Shown here: piece by piece, positions 49,832 through 58,893 of the stretch | How positions within the stretch are numbered: position 1 is the stretch's first letter | Layout of the letters: each line of letters begins with the position of its first letter | Assembly (NCBI RefSeq): GCF_965214215.1 | Contig: NZ_CBDCBD010000003.1 | Span: 2,046,001-2,110,000, forward strand | Length of the DNA stretch: 64,000 nucleotides | Direction: 5' to 3' | Origin: Poriferisodalis sp965214215 | Lineage (GTDB): Bacteria; Actinomycetota; Acidimicrobiia; Acidimicrobiales; Poriferisodalaceae | Program-made: the position numbers and the translations under genes | Notes under the pieces: generated by a model | Seen by the model: the letters and a program-made list of their open reading frames with translations, nothing else | What the model was told of the DNA's origin: nothing | The model's database searches: none

Positions 49832-50154
49832 TTACCCGAAAAAAACCGCCGCCCGCTGGAGGATCTCATTCGCCCGGCGCAGCTCGCGGTTCTCCTGGCG
49901 GAGCTTCTTGAGCTCGGCGTTCTCAGCGGTCGACACCCATGCCGCGTGCCGGCGTCGATCTCGGCCTGAGCCACCCAGCGGCGCAGCGACTCGGGCCCAT
50001 AACCCAACTGCCGAGCCACCCTGACCACCGTCCCCGCCGAAGCGCCCAGCTCGGCGCGCAACGCGAACACCATCCGCACCGCGTGCTGTTTCTGCTCAGC
50101 CGAATACCGACGCGACGTCGCCGCCGGCCCCGCATCTGTGTCCATAGATCCCAT
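49832..50154 (-). pseudogene. Frameshifted IS3 transposase OrfA
   Basis: The N-terminal part reads MGSMDTDAGPAATSRRYSAE then a helix-turn-helix (HAVRMVFALRAELGASAGTVVRVARQLGYGPESLRRWVAQAEID). A one-base loss near 49940 shifts the frame; reading resumes one base over as VSTAENAELKKLRQENRELRRANEILQRAAVFFG, the leucine-zipper part, ending at TAA 49832-49834. The gene cannot make a functional OrfA. Confidence 0.75.
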
Positions 50155-50412
50155 GCTCGCTCCAATCCTTGGAGCTTGCGCGAAACAGTGAAGATGTGGG
50201 CAGGGAACGGGCCGTCGGCGTCTGACTTGGCGCACAACTGGCCCTGCGTGTTGCGGGTGCCTTGCCTGGGACTCGTCGGCGACGGCACACCTCGCTTGGC
50301 ATGCTCACACCCATCGAGTTCGAAGCTCGACACCAACACGAACCGGCAGCATGAACCCAGTAATCCGCCTCCGCGTAACTCAGGGACCCCCAGTCGCCGG
50401 GAACTGCGGAGT

Positions 50413-50418
50413 TACTCT
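50413..50418 (+). promoter_or_regulatory. -10 element of the secreted nuclease gene (leaderless)
   Basis: TACTCT, 8 nt before GTG 50427. Confidence 0.55.
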
Positions 50419-50426
50419 TTGACGGA

Positions 50427-51668
50427 GTGGCGCCTGAGCCGGTCATTGCGGCCGCGAGATGGAATCGGTGGCGCTGCGCCGCGGTAGTCGTGTGCGCAGT
50501 GCTGGCGGGCGCTTGCGGGATTGGCGCCGAGCCTGCTAACGACGTCACCGCCACGTCGGCCCCGGCTCCGAAGCCAGTAGCAGCAACGGCCGCGAGCGGT
50601 GGCACCGCTGCAGCCGAGCCGTTGGCGCCGCTGTCGAGCGAAGGCACAGGCGCGGCTCGCCTCTTGGTGCCCTCAGCGACCCCGCAGACTGCCGGAGCTG
50701 ACGCTGCGCGGGGTGGCACCAGCCAGACTTCGCCACCCCTGACGTCCACTGACGATTCTTCCGATGAGGATTCTTCCAATGACGATTCGTCGTCGGCTCG
50801 CGGAGAGGCCGAGATAGACCGAGCGGAATTGCCGGAGGCAACATTCCCCGAAGCTTCGGTATTTCCCGAGGCATCCGTTCGCGACTCGGAAGCCGAGGCG
50901 GCCGACCTCGAGCGGCGTCGCAGCGTCATCGGCCTCTTCGAGCGGCTGCGCGTCGCCGTCGAGCACCGCATCGGATACGACCGCTCCGCGCTCTTCGACG
51001 GCTGGCTCTACAGCGGCGGTCTCTCGACGCGAGAGCGAGTGCTGCGCGACGAGCAGCACGCCGACGGCACTTGGCTTTCCGCCTATGACGCAGCTGTGGT
51101 GACGGACACGGGAGCGCTCGACATCGACCATCTCGTGCCGCTGGCGGAGGCGTGGGAGTCTGGCGGGCACGAGTGGGCAGCCGAAACGTGGACTCGCTTC
51201 GCCAACGACCGCGCAGACCCGCGCTCGCTGATTGCCGTGAGTGCGACGACCAATCGCAGCAAGGGTGCACGAGACCCTGCCCAATGGTGGCCGCCGAGTT
51301 CGTCGTATCGTTGCCAGTACGCAGTAGACTGGATCGCCGTCAAGACCCGCTGGGATCTTGCGGTGGATGCTGATGAAAAAGCGTCGCTCGATGTGCAACT
51401 CGGCCAGTGCGCCGGCGCCGATTTCGCGTTCTCTGCCCCCGCACCAGCGCTCGTTGTTCGGGCGTCAACGGCACAAGCACCGACTGAGACCACATTGCCG
51501 GCGACAGGCAGGTGCCACCCTGCCTACCAGCCCTGCATTCCGCACCGTGCCGGTGACGCGCTCAACTGCGGCGATTTGAGCCGCGATCAGCGACCCGTCT
51601 ATCTGATCGATGCAGGCGAGGACCCGTACCGGTTCGACCGTGACGGCGACGGCATCGGCTGCCAGTAG
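50427..51668 (+). CDS. Secreted lipoprotein nuclease: HNH (DUF1524-like) plus Excalibur domain
   Basis: 413 residues. Signal peptide residues 13-29 with lipobox LAGAC (Cys30). Residues 35-155 are a Ser/Thr/Asp/Glu-rich linker. Residues 165-330 hold an HNH-like nuclease domain with LDIDHLVPLAEAWESGGHEW, NDRADPRSLIAVSATTNRSKG and RDPAQWWPP, as in the DUF1524/GmrSD C-terminal family. The last 35 residues are an Excalibur calcium-binding module (CGDLSRDQRPV ... DRDGDGIGCQ). Probably a cell-surface DNase, for nutrient use or competition. The start is set by the -10 spacing. Confidence 0.87.
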   Translation: MAPEPVIAAARWNRWRCAAVVVCAVLAGACGIGAEPANDVTATSAPAPKPVAATAASGGTAAAEPLAPLSSEGTGAARLLVPSATPQTAGADAARGGTSQTSPPLTSTDDSSDEDSSNDDSSSARGEAEIDRAELPEATFPEASVFPEASVRDSEAEAADLERRRSVIGLFERLRVAVEHRIGYDRSALFDGWLYSGGLSTRERVLRDEQHADGTWLSAYDAAVVTDTGALDIDHLVPLAEAWESGGHEWAAETWTRFANDRADPRSLIAVSATTNRSKGARDPAQWWPPSSSYRCQYAVDWIAVKTRWDLAVDADEKASLDVQLGQCAGADFAFSAPAPALVVRASTAQAPTETTLPATGRCHPAYQPCIPHRAGDALNCGDLSRDQRPVYLIDAGEDPYRFDRDGDGIGCQ

Positions 51669-51712
51669 CGCCTGCGACCGCATCAGTTCTGGCTTGTGCG
51701 GGACTGCCGCCC

Positions 51713-52303
51713 TCAGAAGGCGCCGTGAGCCTGCAAGTGCGACAGGCTGGCCGCAAGGTCGCGTTCGCGGTGCGCACCGCGCAAGATCACCAACTCGGCG
51801 AGTCGATGTGCTTCGGCCCAGTCACCATCGGTCGCCACCTCAGCGAGCGATCTCAGGTCGTCGGCGTCCATCGGCCGGCGACGATCATCGCGTGCGAGCA
51901 GCTTCATGACGATCAAGCCGCCGACACCGGCAACAGGCAAGACGATTCCGGGCAGCACTTCGATCTGCCGGGCTGAGGCGACGATCTCGGGTTCGACCCC
52001 GCATATGGCGAACATCAAGTCCAAGCCCACACCTGTCGCGGGGTCATGAACCCGGACGCCAGCGAATCGACCGGTGTCGTCCTGCTCGAGCAGCGACGCG
52101 ATGTCGTACCCAACTGTGATGAACGACCCAGCGACAGTCTCCGCCTCGCCGTCATCTGCCACGGCCACGGCGATGTCGACGTCGCCTGTGCTGCGAGGCG
52201 CAGTGAGCGCGGATACCGCGATGCCGCCGACCAGCGCGAAGCCCTTGCCGAGTTCGGTCAGCACATCGCTCGCGCGCACGAGTGCCTCGTCGAGACGGCT
52301 CAC
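51713..52303 (-). CDS. AbiEii/AbiGii-type nucleotidyltransferase, toxin candidate
   Basis: 196-residue protein with the nucleotidyltransferase fold: FALVGGIAVSALTAPRSTGDVDIAV carries the GG and DxD metal-binding motif. FAGVRVHDPATGVGLDLMFA holds a further acidic residue, and LIVMKLLARDDRRRPMDADDLRSL is the typical helix after the core. The family contains type IV toxins of abortive infection systems. GTG 52303 overlaps the stop of the small upstream gene (GTGA), making a two-gene unit. Confidence 0.8.
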   Translation of the reverse strand: MSRLDEALVRASDVLTELGKGFALVGGIAVSALTAPRSTGDVDIAVAVADDGEAETVAGSFITVGYDIASLLEQDDTGRFAGVRVHDPATGVGLDLMFAICGVEPEIVASARQIEVLPGIVLPVAGVGGLIVMKLLARDDRRRPMDADDLRSLAEVATDGDWAEAHRLAELVILRGAHRERDLAASLSHLQAHGAF

Positions 52304-52509
52304 TGCAGGTGTGGGGGGATGGGAATCTCGCGTAGGTGACCGTCGGCGTCGAGATGGCGGTCTCCGCCGGCGGCCCACTCGTCGATGGCGGCATGGATTT
52401 CGTCTTGCGTGACCGCCGGGTTCTCGCGCCGCAGGCGGGTTTCGATCATGCGCTCGGCGGCCTCGAACAGGTCAAAGACGGTGAGGCCTTGGTCTGGCTC
52501 GTTCCCCAC
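52300..52509 (-). CDS. Small antitoxin-like partner of the nucleotidyltransferase
   Basis: 69 residues: TVFDLFEAAERMIETRLRRENPAVTQDEIHAAIDEWAAGGD then a short acidic tail. Short helical proteins with the pattern RRxNPxxxxxEI often precede AbiEii-type nucleotidyltransferases; I recall this association but did not search for it. The GTG start at 52509 is set by TAGCGT 6 nt upstream. Translationally coupled to the downstream enzyme. Confidence 0.7.
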   Translation of the reverse strand: MGNEPDQGLTVFDLFEAAERMIETRLRRENPAVTQDEIHAAIDEWAAGGDRHLDADGHLREIPIPPHLQ

Positions 52510-52515
52510 ATCTTC

Positions 52516-52521
52516 ACGCTA
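52516..52521 (-). promoter_or_regulatory. -10 element of the nucleotidyltransferase pair (leaderless)
   Basis: TAGCGT on the minus strand, 6 nt before GTG 52509. Confidence 0.55.
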
Positions 52522-52657
52522 ACGGACGCTGCGATCTGGTCGGCTGTGCAGTCAGGGCTTCGGCGTTCATGTCGGGCGGGGCACAATGAGGGTGTGAGTT
52601 CCCACGCGTTCGGCTCGGTGCCGGCCGAACACCGCTGCGAGAAGCTTGGCTAGGGCC

Positions 52658-54943
52658 ATGCCTGCGGTGTCGCGCGTTCTGCCGTGGCGGCGCATCGCGA
52701 ACACGGTCGCGGCCGACATCTCGCCGGTGGTCGAGCGCTACCGGCAACGCTGGCCCAAGCAGTCGCCCGAGCTGGTCATCCGGGCATACGAAGCTGCGGC
52801 GCAGGCGCACGAAGGCCAACGCCGAAAGACCGGCGAGGCCTACATCACCCATCCCGTGGCAGTGGCAGGCGTGGTGGCCGATCTCGGCCTCGACGACACT
52901 TCGATTGCCGCCGCGCTGCTGCACGACGCAGTCGAGGACACCAGCGTCGAGCTGGTTGGGCTGGCCGACGATTTCGGACTCGAGGTCGCGGCGATCGTGG
53001 ACGGGGTCACCAAGCTCGACCGGGTGCGGTTCGCCTCCAAGCAGGCGCAGCAGGCTGCCACGCTGCGCAAGATGCTCGTGGCGATCGCGAACGATCCCCG
53101 CGTGCTGATGATCAAGCTGTCGGACCGGCTGCACAACATGCGCACGATCGGGGCGCTCGGCGCCACCAAGCAGGCCGACGTGGCCCGCGAGACGCTCGAC
53201 ATCTACGCCCCGCTCGCCAACCGGCTGGGCATGCAGCAGGTGCGCGACGAACTCGAGGATCTGGCCTTCGCCGCGCTGTACCCGAAGCGTTACGCCGAGA
53301 TCGACCGGATGCTCGCCGATCGCACTCCTGAACAGGAGCGCTACGTCGACCGGGTACTGGAAGAGGTCCGCGACCAGCTTGGCCGCATGAAAATCGAGGC
53401 CTCGGTGACCGGGCGCAAGAAGCACCACTGGAGCGTCTACGAGAAGATGGTCATCAAGAACCGCTCGTTCGACGAGATCTTCGACCTGGTGGGCATCCGG
53501 GTCGTGGTGCCGACGATCCGTGACGCCTATGCCGCCCTGGGCTCCATTCACGCGACGTGGAAGCCGGTGACCGGCCGGTTCAAGGACTACATCGCGATGC
53601 CCAAGTTCAACCTGTACCAGTCGCTGCACACGACCGTGGTCGGCCCGTCGGGCACGGCTGTGGAAGTGCAGATCCGCACCGAGGAGATGCACCAGCGAGC
53701 CGAGTTCGGGGTGGCGGCCCATTGGCGCTACAAGGCCGAGCGCAACAGCAGCGGCAGCAAAGGCAGCAGCAAGGGCAGCAAGTCCGAGCGGCACCCCAGC
53801 GCAGCCGCCGAGGCCGACATGCCGTGGCTGAGCCGGCTGGTCGAATGGCAGGCCGAATCTGACGACCCGGCCGAGTTCATGCGCACCATTGCCAGCGACC
53901 TCGGTCATGGCGAGGTGTACGTATTCACGCCCAAGGGCGAGGTGGTGACCCTGCCGACCGGCGCCACGCCCATTGACTTCGCGTACGCCATTCACACCGA
54001 CATCGGCGACTCGCTGATCGGCGCCAAGATCGACGGCCGGCTGGTGCCGCTGGATCGGCCATTGCGCTCGGGCGACACCGTCGAGGCATTCACCTCCGAC
54101 GACCCCGGGACTCGGCCGTCGCGTGACTGGCTTGAGGTCGCTGTCACGCCGCGGGCTCGCTCCAGCATTCGTCGCTGGTTCGCCCGTTCTGACCGGTCCG
54201 AGTGGGTGGCTGCGGGGCGGGAGGCGGTCTCCGACGAGCTGCGCTCAGAAGGGCTCAAGGCTTCGCTGGTCATCGACGGCGACGAGATGCGCTCCGTGGC
54301 GCAGCAGTTCAGCCGGGCCGATCTGGAAACGCTGTTCGAAGCGGTCGGCAAGGGCGACGTGGGAGCCCACTCGGTGGCCAAGCGACTGGTCAGCAACCTG
54401 CGAGGCGAGGGCGACGGCGTGCAGCTCCCGGCCCGTCCTGCCCGTCAGCGGGGCTCACGCCGCCGCCGCTCAGCCGGCGTGCACGTTGACGGCCACGACG
54501 ATGCGCTGGTGCGGCTGGCCCGCTGCTGCAGCCCGGTACGCGGCGACGAGGTCTTGGGGTTCGCGACCAGCGGACGTGGGCTCTCGGTTCATCGCGCGGA
54601 CTGCGCCAACGCGGGCGAATTGGCGACATCGTCCAATGCCCGACAGGTCGAGGTGGAGTGGGACGAGAGCTGGGCGGGCGAATACGCCGCAGCGCTCGAG
54701 GTCCGTGGCCTGGACCGCAACCGCCTGCTGCTCGACGTGGTGCAGATCGTGTCGGGCCGCCACGGCTTGTCGATTGCGAGCTGCGACACGTTCGTGGGCG
54801 ACGATCAGGTGGCGGTGATGCAGTTCGAGGTCGAGGTCGGCGATCCGATCCTGCTCGACCAGCTCCTGGCCGCATTGCGCGAAGTGCCAGGCGTGTTCGA
54901 CGCCTACCGCACGATCGAAGGCCTCGCCCGCACCGAATACTGA
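52658..54943 (+). CDS. relA: Bifunctional (p)ppGpp synthetase/hydrolase
   Basis: 761-residue RelA/SpoT homologue of the stringent response. The HD hydrolase domain has His51 and H89-D90 (LLHDAVEDT); the synthetase domain has GRFKDYIAMPKFNLYQSLHTTV and the conserved EVQIRTEEMHQRAEFGVAAHW. A Ser/Gly/Lys insert (SSGSKGSSKGSKS) follows, then a TGS domain (VYVFTPKGEVVTLPTGATP), a helical region, a CC-type motif (LARCCSPVRGDEVLGF) and a C-terminal ACT domain. Both active sites look intact. ATG 52658; a TTG four codons earlier is possible. Confidence 0.95.
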   Translation: MPAVSRVLPWRRIANTVAADISPVVERYRQRWPKQSPELVIRAYEAAAQAHEGQRRKTGEAYITHPVAVAGVVADLGLDDTSIAAALLHDAVEDTSVELVGLADDFGLEVAAIVDGVTKLDRVRFASKQAQQAATLRKMLVAIANDPRVLMIKLSDRLHNMRTIGALGATKQADVARETLDIYAPLANRLGMQQVRDELEDLAFAALYPKRYAEIDRMLADRTPEQERYVDRVLEEVRDQLGRMKIEASVTGRKKHHWSVYEKMVIKNRSFDEIFDLVGIRVVVPTIRDAYAALGSIHATWKPVTGRFKDYIAMPKFNLYQSLHTTVVGPSGTAVEVQIRTEEMHQRAEFGVAAHWRYKAERNSSGSKGSSKGSKSERHPSAAAEADMPWLSRLVEWQAESDDPAEFMRTIASDLGHGEVYVFTPKGEVVTLPTGATPIDFAYAIHTDIGDSLIGAKIDGRLVPLDRPLRSGDTVEAFTSDDPGTRPSRDWLEVAVTPRARSSIRRWFARSDRSEWVAAGREAVSDELRSEGLKASLVIDGDEMRSVAQQFSRADLETLFEAVGKGDVGAHSVAKRLVSNLRGEGDGVQLPARPARQRGSRRRRSAGVHVDGHDDALVRLARCCSPVRGDEVLGFATSGRGLSVHRADCANAGELATSSNARQVEVEWDESWAGEYAAALEVRGLDRNRLLLDVVQIVSGRHGLSIASCDTFVGDDQVAVMQFEVEVGDPILLDQLLAALREVPGVFDAYRTIEGLARTEY

Positions 54944-54980
54944 AGACTCCCGACAGCTAGGACTCGCGAGGGCAGGGCCG

Positions 54981-54986
54981 TAGCCT
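54981..54986 (+). promoter_or_regulatory. Possible -10 element of hisS
   Basis: TAGCCT, 9 nt before ATG 54996. Confidence 0.4.
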
Positions 54987-54995
54987 GCGCTGGTC

Positions 54996-56387
54996 ATGTC
55001 CGGTACGCCTTCAACGCCAGCGAGCCCTCCTGACGGCGGCGATGCAGCGGCCCCGAAGTCGTTCCGCACGCCCATCGGCACACACGATCTTGCGCCACCC
55101 GAATCGGGTCGCTGGGTGGCATTGCTGGGCACGTTCATCGTTGCGGCGGACCGTGCCGGGTTCGGCTATCTGCAGACGCCGATCTTCGAGGACATCGGCG
55201 TTTTCGCGCGCATCGGCGAGGGCACCGACGTGGTCGGCAAGGAGATGTACGAGTTCTTCGATCGCAGCGACCGCCATCTGGCGTTGCGACCCGAGTGCAC
55301 GGCGTCGGTGTGCCGCGCCTTCGCCCAGCACCGCCCCACCACGCCGTGGAAGGTCTGGTACCAGGGCCCGTTCTTTCGCTACGAAGCGCCCCAAGCCGGC
55401 CGCTACCGCCAGTTCCACCAGATCGGGGCCGAAACGCTCGGCACCGACGACCCTGACGCCGATGTCGAGATCATCGCCCTGGCTGCGGGATTCTTCAGGG
55501 CTATCGGGCTGCAGCGGGTGCCGCTGCTGGTGAATTCGATGGGTGACGCCGACACTCGCGCCGCCTACAACGACGCGCTCAGCACGTACCTCCACCAACG
55601 GGCCGGCGACGTCGACCCGGAGGATCGGGACAAGATCGAGCGCCACCCGCTGCGCATCCTGGATTCCAAGCGTGCCGCCACCGCTGCCGTGGCTACCGAA
55701 GCCCCGCAGATCACCGACTATCTCTCCGCCGAGACGGCGGCCCACTTCGAGCGGGTGCGTGAGGGCCTGGACGCGCTCGGGATCGAGTACGCCGTGGAGC
55801 CCAAACTGGTGCGCGGGCTCGACTATTACACACGCACCACTTTCGAGTTCCGTGCCCCGAGCTTGGATGCTGCCCAGGACACGATCTGCGGCGGTGGTCG
55901 CTACAACGGGCTGGTGGAGGCGCTCGGCGGGCCGTCGACGCCCGGCATCGGCTTCGCGCTGGGCATCGAGCGTCTGCTGCTGGCCTGCGATGCCGAGGGC
56001 GTGTTCGACGTGCCGACGCAACGAGCGGAAGTGTGGGTGGTCGACACGGCGGGCGGCACCGCTGCACGCGATCTCACCCACGAGCTGCGCTCGGCCCGCA
56101 TCCGGGCCGACCGCGCCTTCGACGACCGGTCGATGCGGGCGCAGATGCGCGCTGCGAACCGCTCGGGTGCAGAGATCGCGCTCATCGTGGGAACCGACGA
56201 AATCGATGCCGGCACTGTCACCGTCCGGCCGCTGCGGCGCCCTGACGGCGGCGACGTCGACATGCCGCAGCAGGCCGTGCCACGGTCTGAACTGCTGAGC
56301 ACCTTGCGAGCCACGTTCGACGCGCTGAATGCCCCAGTGCCAAATGCCCCAGTGCCGGCCTCTGATGACACCTCAAGCCCAGCTTGA
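54996..56387 (+). CDS. hisS: Histidyl-tRNA synthetase
   Basis: 463-residue class II synthetase charging tRNA-His. Motif 2 region LALRPECTASVCRAFAQH, FRYEAPQAGRYRQFHQIGAE, the histidine-specific loops GLDYYTRTTFEF and GGGRYNGLVEALGG, and motif 3 GIGFALGIERLLLA are intact, followed by the anticodon-binding domain. The C-terminal 20 residues are a Pro/Asn/Ala repeat (NAPVPNAPVP). The nucleotide repeat there (GCCCCAGTGCCAAAT) marks a small local duplication. Confidence 0.96.
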   Translation: MSGTPSTPASPPDGGDAAAPKSFRTPIGTHDLAPPESGRWVALLGTFIVAADRAGFGYLQTPIFEDIGVFARIGEGTDVVGKEMYEFFDRSDRHLALRPECTASVCRAFAQHRPTTPWKVWYQGPFFRYEAPQAGRYRQFHQIGAETLGTDDPDADVEIIALAAGFFRAIGLQRVPLLVNSMGDADTRAAYNDALSTYLHQRAGDVDPEDRDKIERHPLRILDSKRAATAAVATEAPQITDYLSAETAAHFERVREGLDALGIEYAVEPKLVRGLDYYTRTTFEFRAPSLDAAQDTICGGGRYNGLVEALGGPSTPGIGFALGIERLLLACDAEGVFDVPTQRAEVWVVDTAGGTAARDLTHELRSARIRADRAFDDRSMRAQMRAANRSGAEIALIVGTDEIDAGTVTVRPLRRPDGGDVDMPQQAVPRSELLSTLRATFDALNAPVPNAPVPASDDTSSPA

Positions 56388-56406
56388 ACCCCGAAGGACT
56401 GACCGA

Positions 56407-58236
56407 GTGAACACCCTCATGCGAACCGACTACTGCGGGCGGCTGAGCCGCGCCGACATCGGCCGGGAAGTCACCGTGTGCGGCTGGGTCTCCCGGCGGC
56501 GTGAGCATGGCGAGCATCTCGCCTTCGTCGACTTGCGTGACCGCACCGGCATCGTGCAATGCGTGGTGGACCACGCGCACGACCTGCGCTCGGAGTACGT
56601 GCTGTCGGTAACGGGCACCGTGCGTGAACGACCCGAAGACACCGCCAATGCCGATCTGGCCACCGGCGAGATCGAGATCGGCGATGCAAGCGTCGAGGTG
56701 CTGTCGCGCTCGGAGCCGCCGCCGTTCCAGATCGACGGCCGCACCGAGGTCGACGAGATGCTGCGCATCCGCCATCGCTATCTCGACCTGCGGAACCCTC
56801 GCATGCACTCGAACCTGGTGAAACGGGCACGGGTGAACGCAGCGATCCGCCGCTCGATGGAGGCCGCGGAGTTCATCGAGGTCGAGACGCCCACGCTCGT
56901 GGCCTCCACTCCCGAAGGCGCCCGCGACTTCGTGGTGCCCAGCCGGCTGCATCAAGGTCGCTTCTATGCCCTGCCGCAGAGCCCCCAGCTGTTCAAGCAG
57001 CTCTGCATGGTGGGCGGCATCGACCGCTACTACCAGATTGCGCGCTGCCTGCGAGACGAAGACTTGCGGGCCGATCGGCAGTTCGAGTTCACCCAGCTCG
57101 ACTTGGAGATGAGCTTCGCCACCGGCGCCGAGGTGCGGGCCGTGATCAGCGAAGCAGTGGCCGAAGCGGCCGAAGAGATCACCGGCGTGCGCCCTGCGGC
57201 GATGGATGAGATCACCTGGCATGAGGCGATCGACCGCTACGGATCCGACAAGCCGGACCTGCGATTCGGGCTCGAGTTGGTCGAGCTCAGCGACCTGTTC
57301 TCCGAGACCGGCTTCAACGCCTTCAAGGCGCCTGCGGTGCGGGGCATCGCGGTGCCCGGCGGCGGCGACATCAGCCGCAACGCGGTCGACGATCTCACCA
57401 AGCAGTGCCAGCGATGGGGTGCCAAGGGCCTCGTATGGATGCGCGTCAGCGCCGGCGAGCCGATGGCCGAAGGGGCCCGCAGCGCGGCCGGCGGCCGGCT
57501 GGCGGTCACCTCGCCGGTGGCGAAGTTCATGTCCGACGCCGAGATCGACGGCGTGCTGGAGCGCCTCGGTGCCGAGGCCGGCGACATGTGCTACCTGGTG
57601 GCCGACACCTGGCGCAGGGCCAGCGGTGTGCTCGGCCTGCTGCGGCTGGAGCTGGGCCGCCCGCCGGTTAACGAGGGCGGCTTGCATTTCTTGTGGGTGG
57701 TCGACTTCCCGCTGTTCGAAGATGTGAACGCCGACGGGCTGCCCGTCCCCGCACACCATCCCTTCACGATGCCTCACGTCGACGATCTCGACGTCGTCGC
57801 CGCGGCCTCGCAGCGCATGGCTTCGGGCGGGGGGTTCGATGCCGACACGCTGCTGGGCGTGCGATCACAGGCCTACGACCTGGTGCTGAACGGCTGGGAG
57901 CTGGGCTCGGGCAGCGTCCGGATCCATCGGGGCGACATCCAGCAGCAGATCTTCGATCTGCTGGGCATCGAGCCGGCTACGGCGCAGGAGCGTTTCGGCT
58001 TCCTGCTCGACGCGTTCCGGTTCGGCGCGCCGCCCCATGCCGGCTTCGCCTTCGGCATCGACCGTCTGGCGGCGCTGCTGTGCGGCGAGGAGAACATCCG
58101 CGAGGTCATCGCGTTCCCCAAGAGCCAGTCCGGCGCAGACCCGCTCACCAACGCCCCGTCGGCAATCTCCGACGTGCAGCTCGACGAGCTGGGCCTCACC
58201 CTGGCCGTCGCGGATGAGGACGCCGACGAGTCATGA
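56407..58236 (+). CDS. aspS: Aspartyl-tRNA synthetase
   Basis: 609-residue bacterial-type AspRS with N-terminal OB-fold (REVTVCGWVSRRREHGEHLAFVDLRDRTGIVQCV), catalytic domain (RNPRMHSNL, FYALPQSPQLFKQL, RDEDLRADRQFEFTQLDLEM), GAD insertion domain (about 290-420) and motif 3 FAFGIDRLAALLCGEENIREVIAFPKSQSG. GTG 56407 has AAGGA upstream; ATG 56419 is possible. Whether it is discriminating or also charges tRNA-Asn cannot be told without the gatCAB context. Confidence 0.95.
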   Translation: MNTLMRTDYCGRLSRADIGREVTVCGWVSRRREHGEHLAFVDLRDRTGIVQCVVDHAHDLRSEYVLSVTGTVRERPEDTANADLATGEIEIGDASVEVLSRSEPPPFQIDGRTEVDEMLRIRHRYLDLRNPRMHSNLVKRARVNAAIRRSMEAAEFIEVETPTLVASTPEGARDFVVPSRLHQGRFYALPQSPQLFKQLCMVGGIDRYYQIARCLRDEDLRADRQFEFTQLDLEMSFATGAEVRAVISEAVAEAAEEITGVRPAAMDEITWHEAIDRYGSDKPDLRFGLELVELSDLFSETGFNAFKAPAVRGIAVPGGGDISRNAVDDLTKQCQRWGAKGLVWMRVSAGEPMAEGARSAAGGRLAVTSPVAKFMSDAEIDGVLERLGAEAGDMCYLVADTWRRASGVLGLLRLELGRPPVNEGGLHFLWVVDFPLFEDVNADGLPVPAHHPFTMPHVDDLDVVAAASQRMASGGGFDADTLLGVRSQAYDLVLNGWELGSGSVRIHRGDIQQQIFDLLGIEPATAQERFGFLLDAFRFGAPPHAGFAFGIDRLAALLCGEENIREVIAFPKSQSGADPLTNAPSAISDVQLDELGLTLAVADEDADES

Positions 58237-58610
58237 GCAGCAGCGACTTGGCCGCGGTGGTGGTGACCGTCTGCGTACTCGTCGCGCTCGTCGCCTTGAT
58301 CACTGTGCTGAGCCAGGCGTTCGTGCTGATGCGGGAGTTCCGGCGCAAGCTGGAGGTCTTCGACGACAAGGTCGAGCCGGCGCTGAGTCAGCTCGCCGAC
58401 ACCGCCGAGATGGCCCAGGCCGAGATCAGCCGCCTGCGCGACCTGCTGAACATCGCTCAGAAGGTGGCCGGACTGGCTGAGTCTGCTGGGGCCGCGACGG
58501 CAAGGGTCGCTGCCGCGCCCGTCGACAAGGTTCGCTCCGCCATCTCGGTGCTGCGCGGCAAGGATTCCGACGAGGAGCGCGTGACTGCACCTCGGAGCGG
58601 GGAGCGTTGA
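58233..58610 (+). CDS. DUF948-like single-pass membrane protein
   Basis: 125 residues. One N-terminal membrane helix (about 6-32) followed by a coiled-coil-like amphipathic region (REFRRKLEVFDDKVEPALSQLADTAEMAQAEISRLRDLL) as in DUF948 proteins. ATG overlaps the aspS stop by 4 nt. It is followed 2 nt later by another small protein gene; both sit between aspS and alaS. Confidence 0.75.
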   Translation: MSSSDLAAVVVTVCVLVALVALITVLSQAFVLMREFRRKLEVFDDKVEPALSQLADTAEMAQAEISRLRDLLNIAQKVAGLAESAGAATARVAAAPVDKVRSAISVLRGKDSDEERVTAPRSGER

Positions 58611-58611
58611 G

Positions 58612-58881
58612 ATGTTGAAACGGATGCGCTGGCTGACCCTGGGCGCCGGACTGGGCGCCGGCGCTTCGCTGTGGCTGCAGCGGAGATTCAGGCTTCTGCT
58701 CGACCGCTACGCGCCTGTGCGTGGCACCGCCAACGTGCTCGGCACCGCACGCCAGATGCGCCGCGACCTGCGAACGGCCTGGCGGGACGGCAAGCGCCAG
58801 ATGCACGACGCCGAGCAGCGCCTGCGCGACGAGCGAGACCGCCGCTGGGCCGAACGCCGCCACCGCCGCGAAGCCGCCTGA
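58612..58881 (+). CDS. Small basic membrane-associated protein
   Basis: 89 residues with an N-terminal hydrophobic segment (LTLGAGLGAGASLWL) and a highly charged helical C-terminus (RDLRTAWRDGKRQMHDAEQRLRDERDRRWAERRHRREAA). The ATG lies two nt after the preceding stop, so it is in the same operon as aspS and the DUF948 gene. No named family. Confidence 0.65.
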   Translation: MLKRMRWLTLGAGLGAGASLWLQRRFRLLLDRYAPVRGTANVLGTARQMRRDLRTAWRDGKRQMHDAEQRLRDERDRRWAERRHRREAA

Positions 58882-58893
58882 GTTGCGAATTCC

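Larger units (their letters stand above)
49699..50175 (-). mobile_element. IS3-family insertion sequence remnant
   Basis: Contains a frameshifted orfA and only the first about 37 codons of orfB, including the T-rich slippery site TTTTTTTC before the orfA stop that is used for programmed frameshifting in IS3 elements. The remainder of orfB and both terminal repeats are gone. At the upstream edge is a 17-nt palindrome GCTCCAATCCTTGGAGC (50159-50175). Between it and 50413 no gene is seen. Confidence 0.75.
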
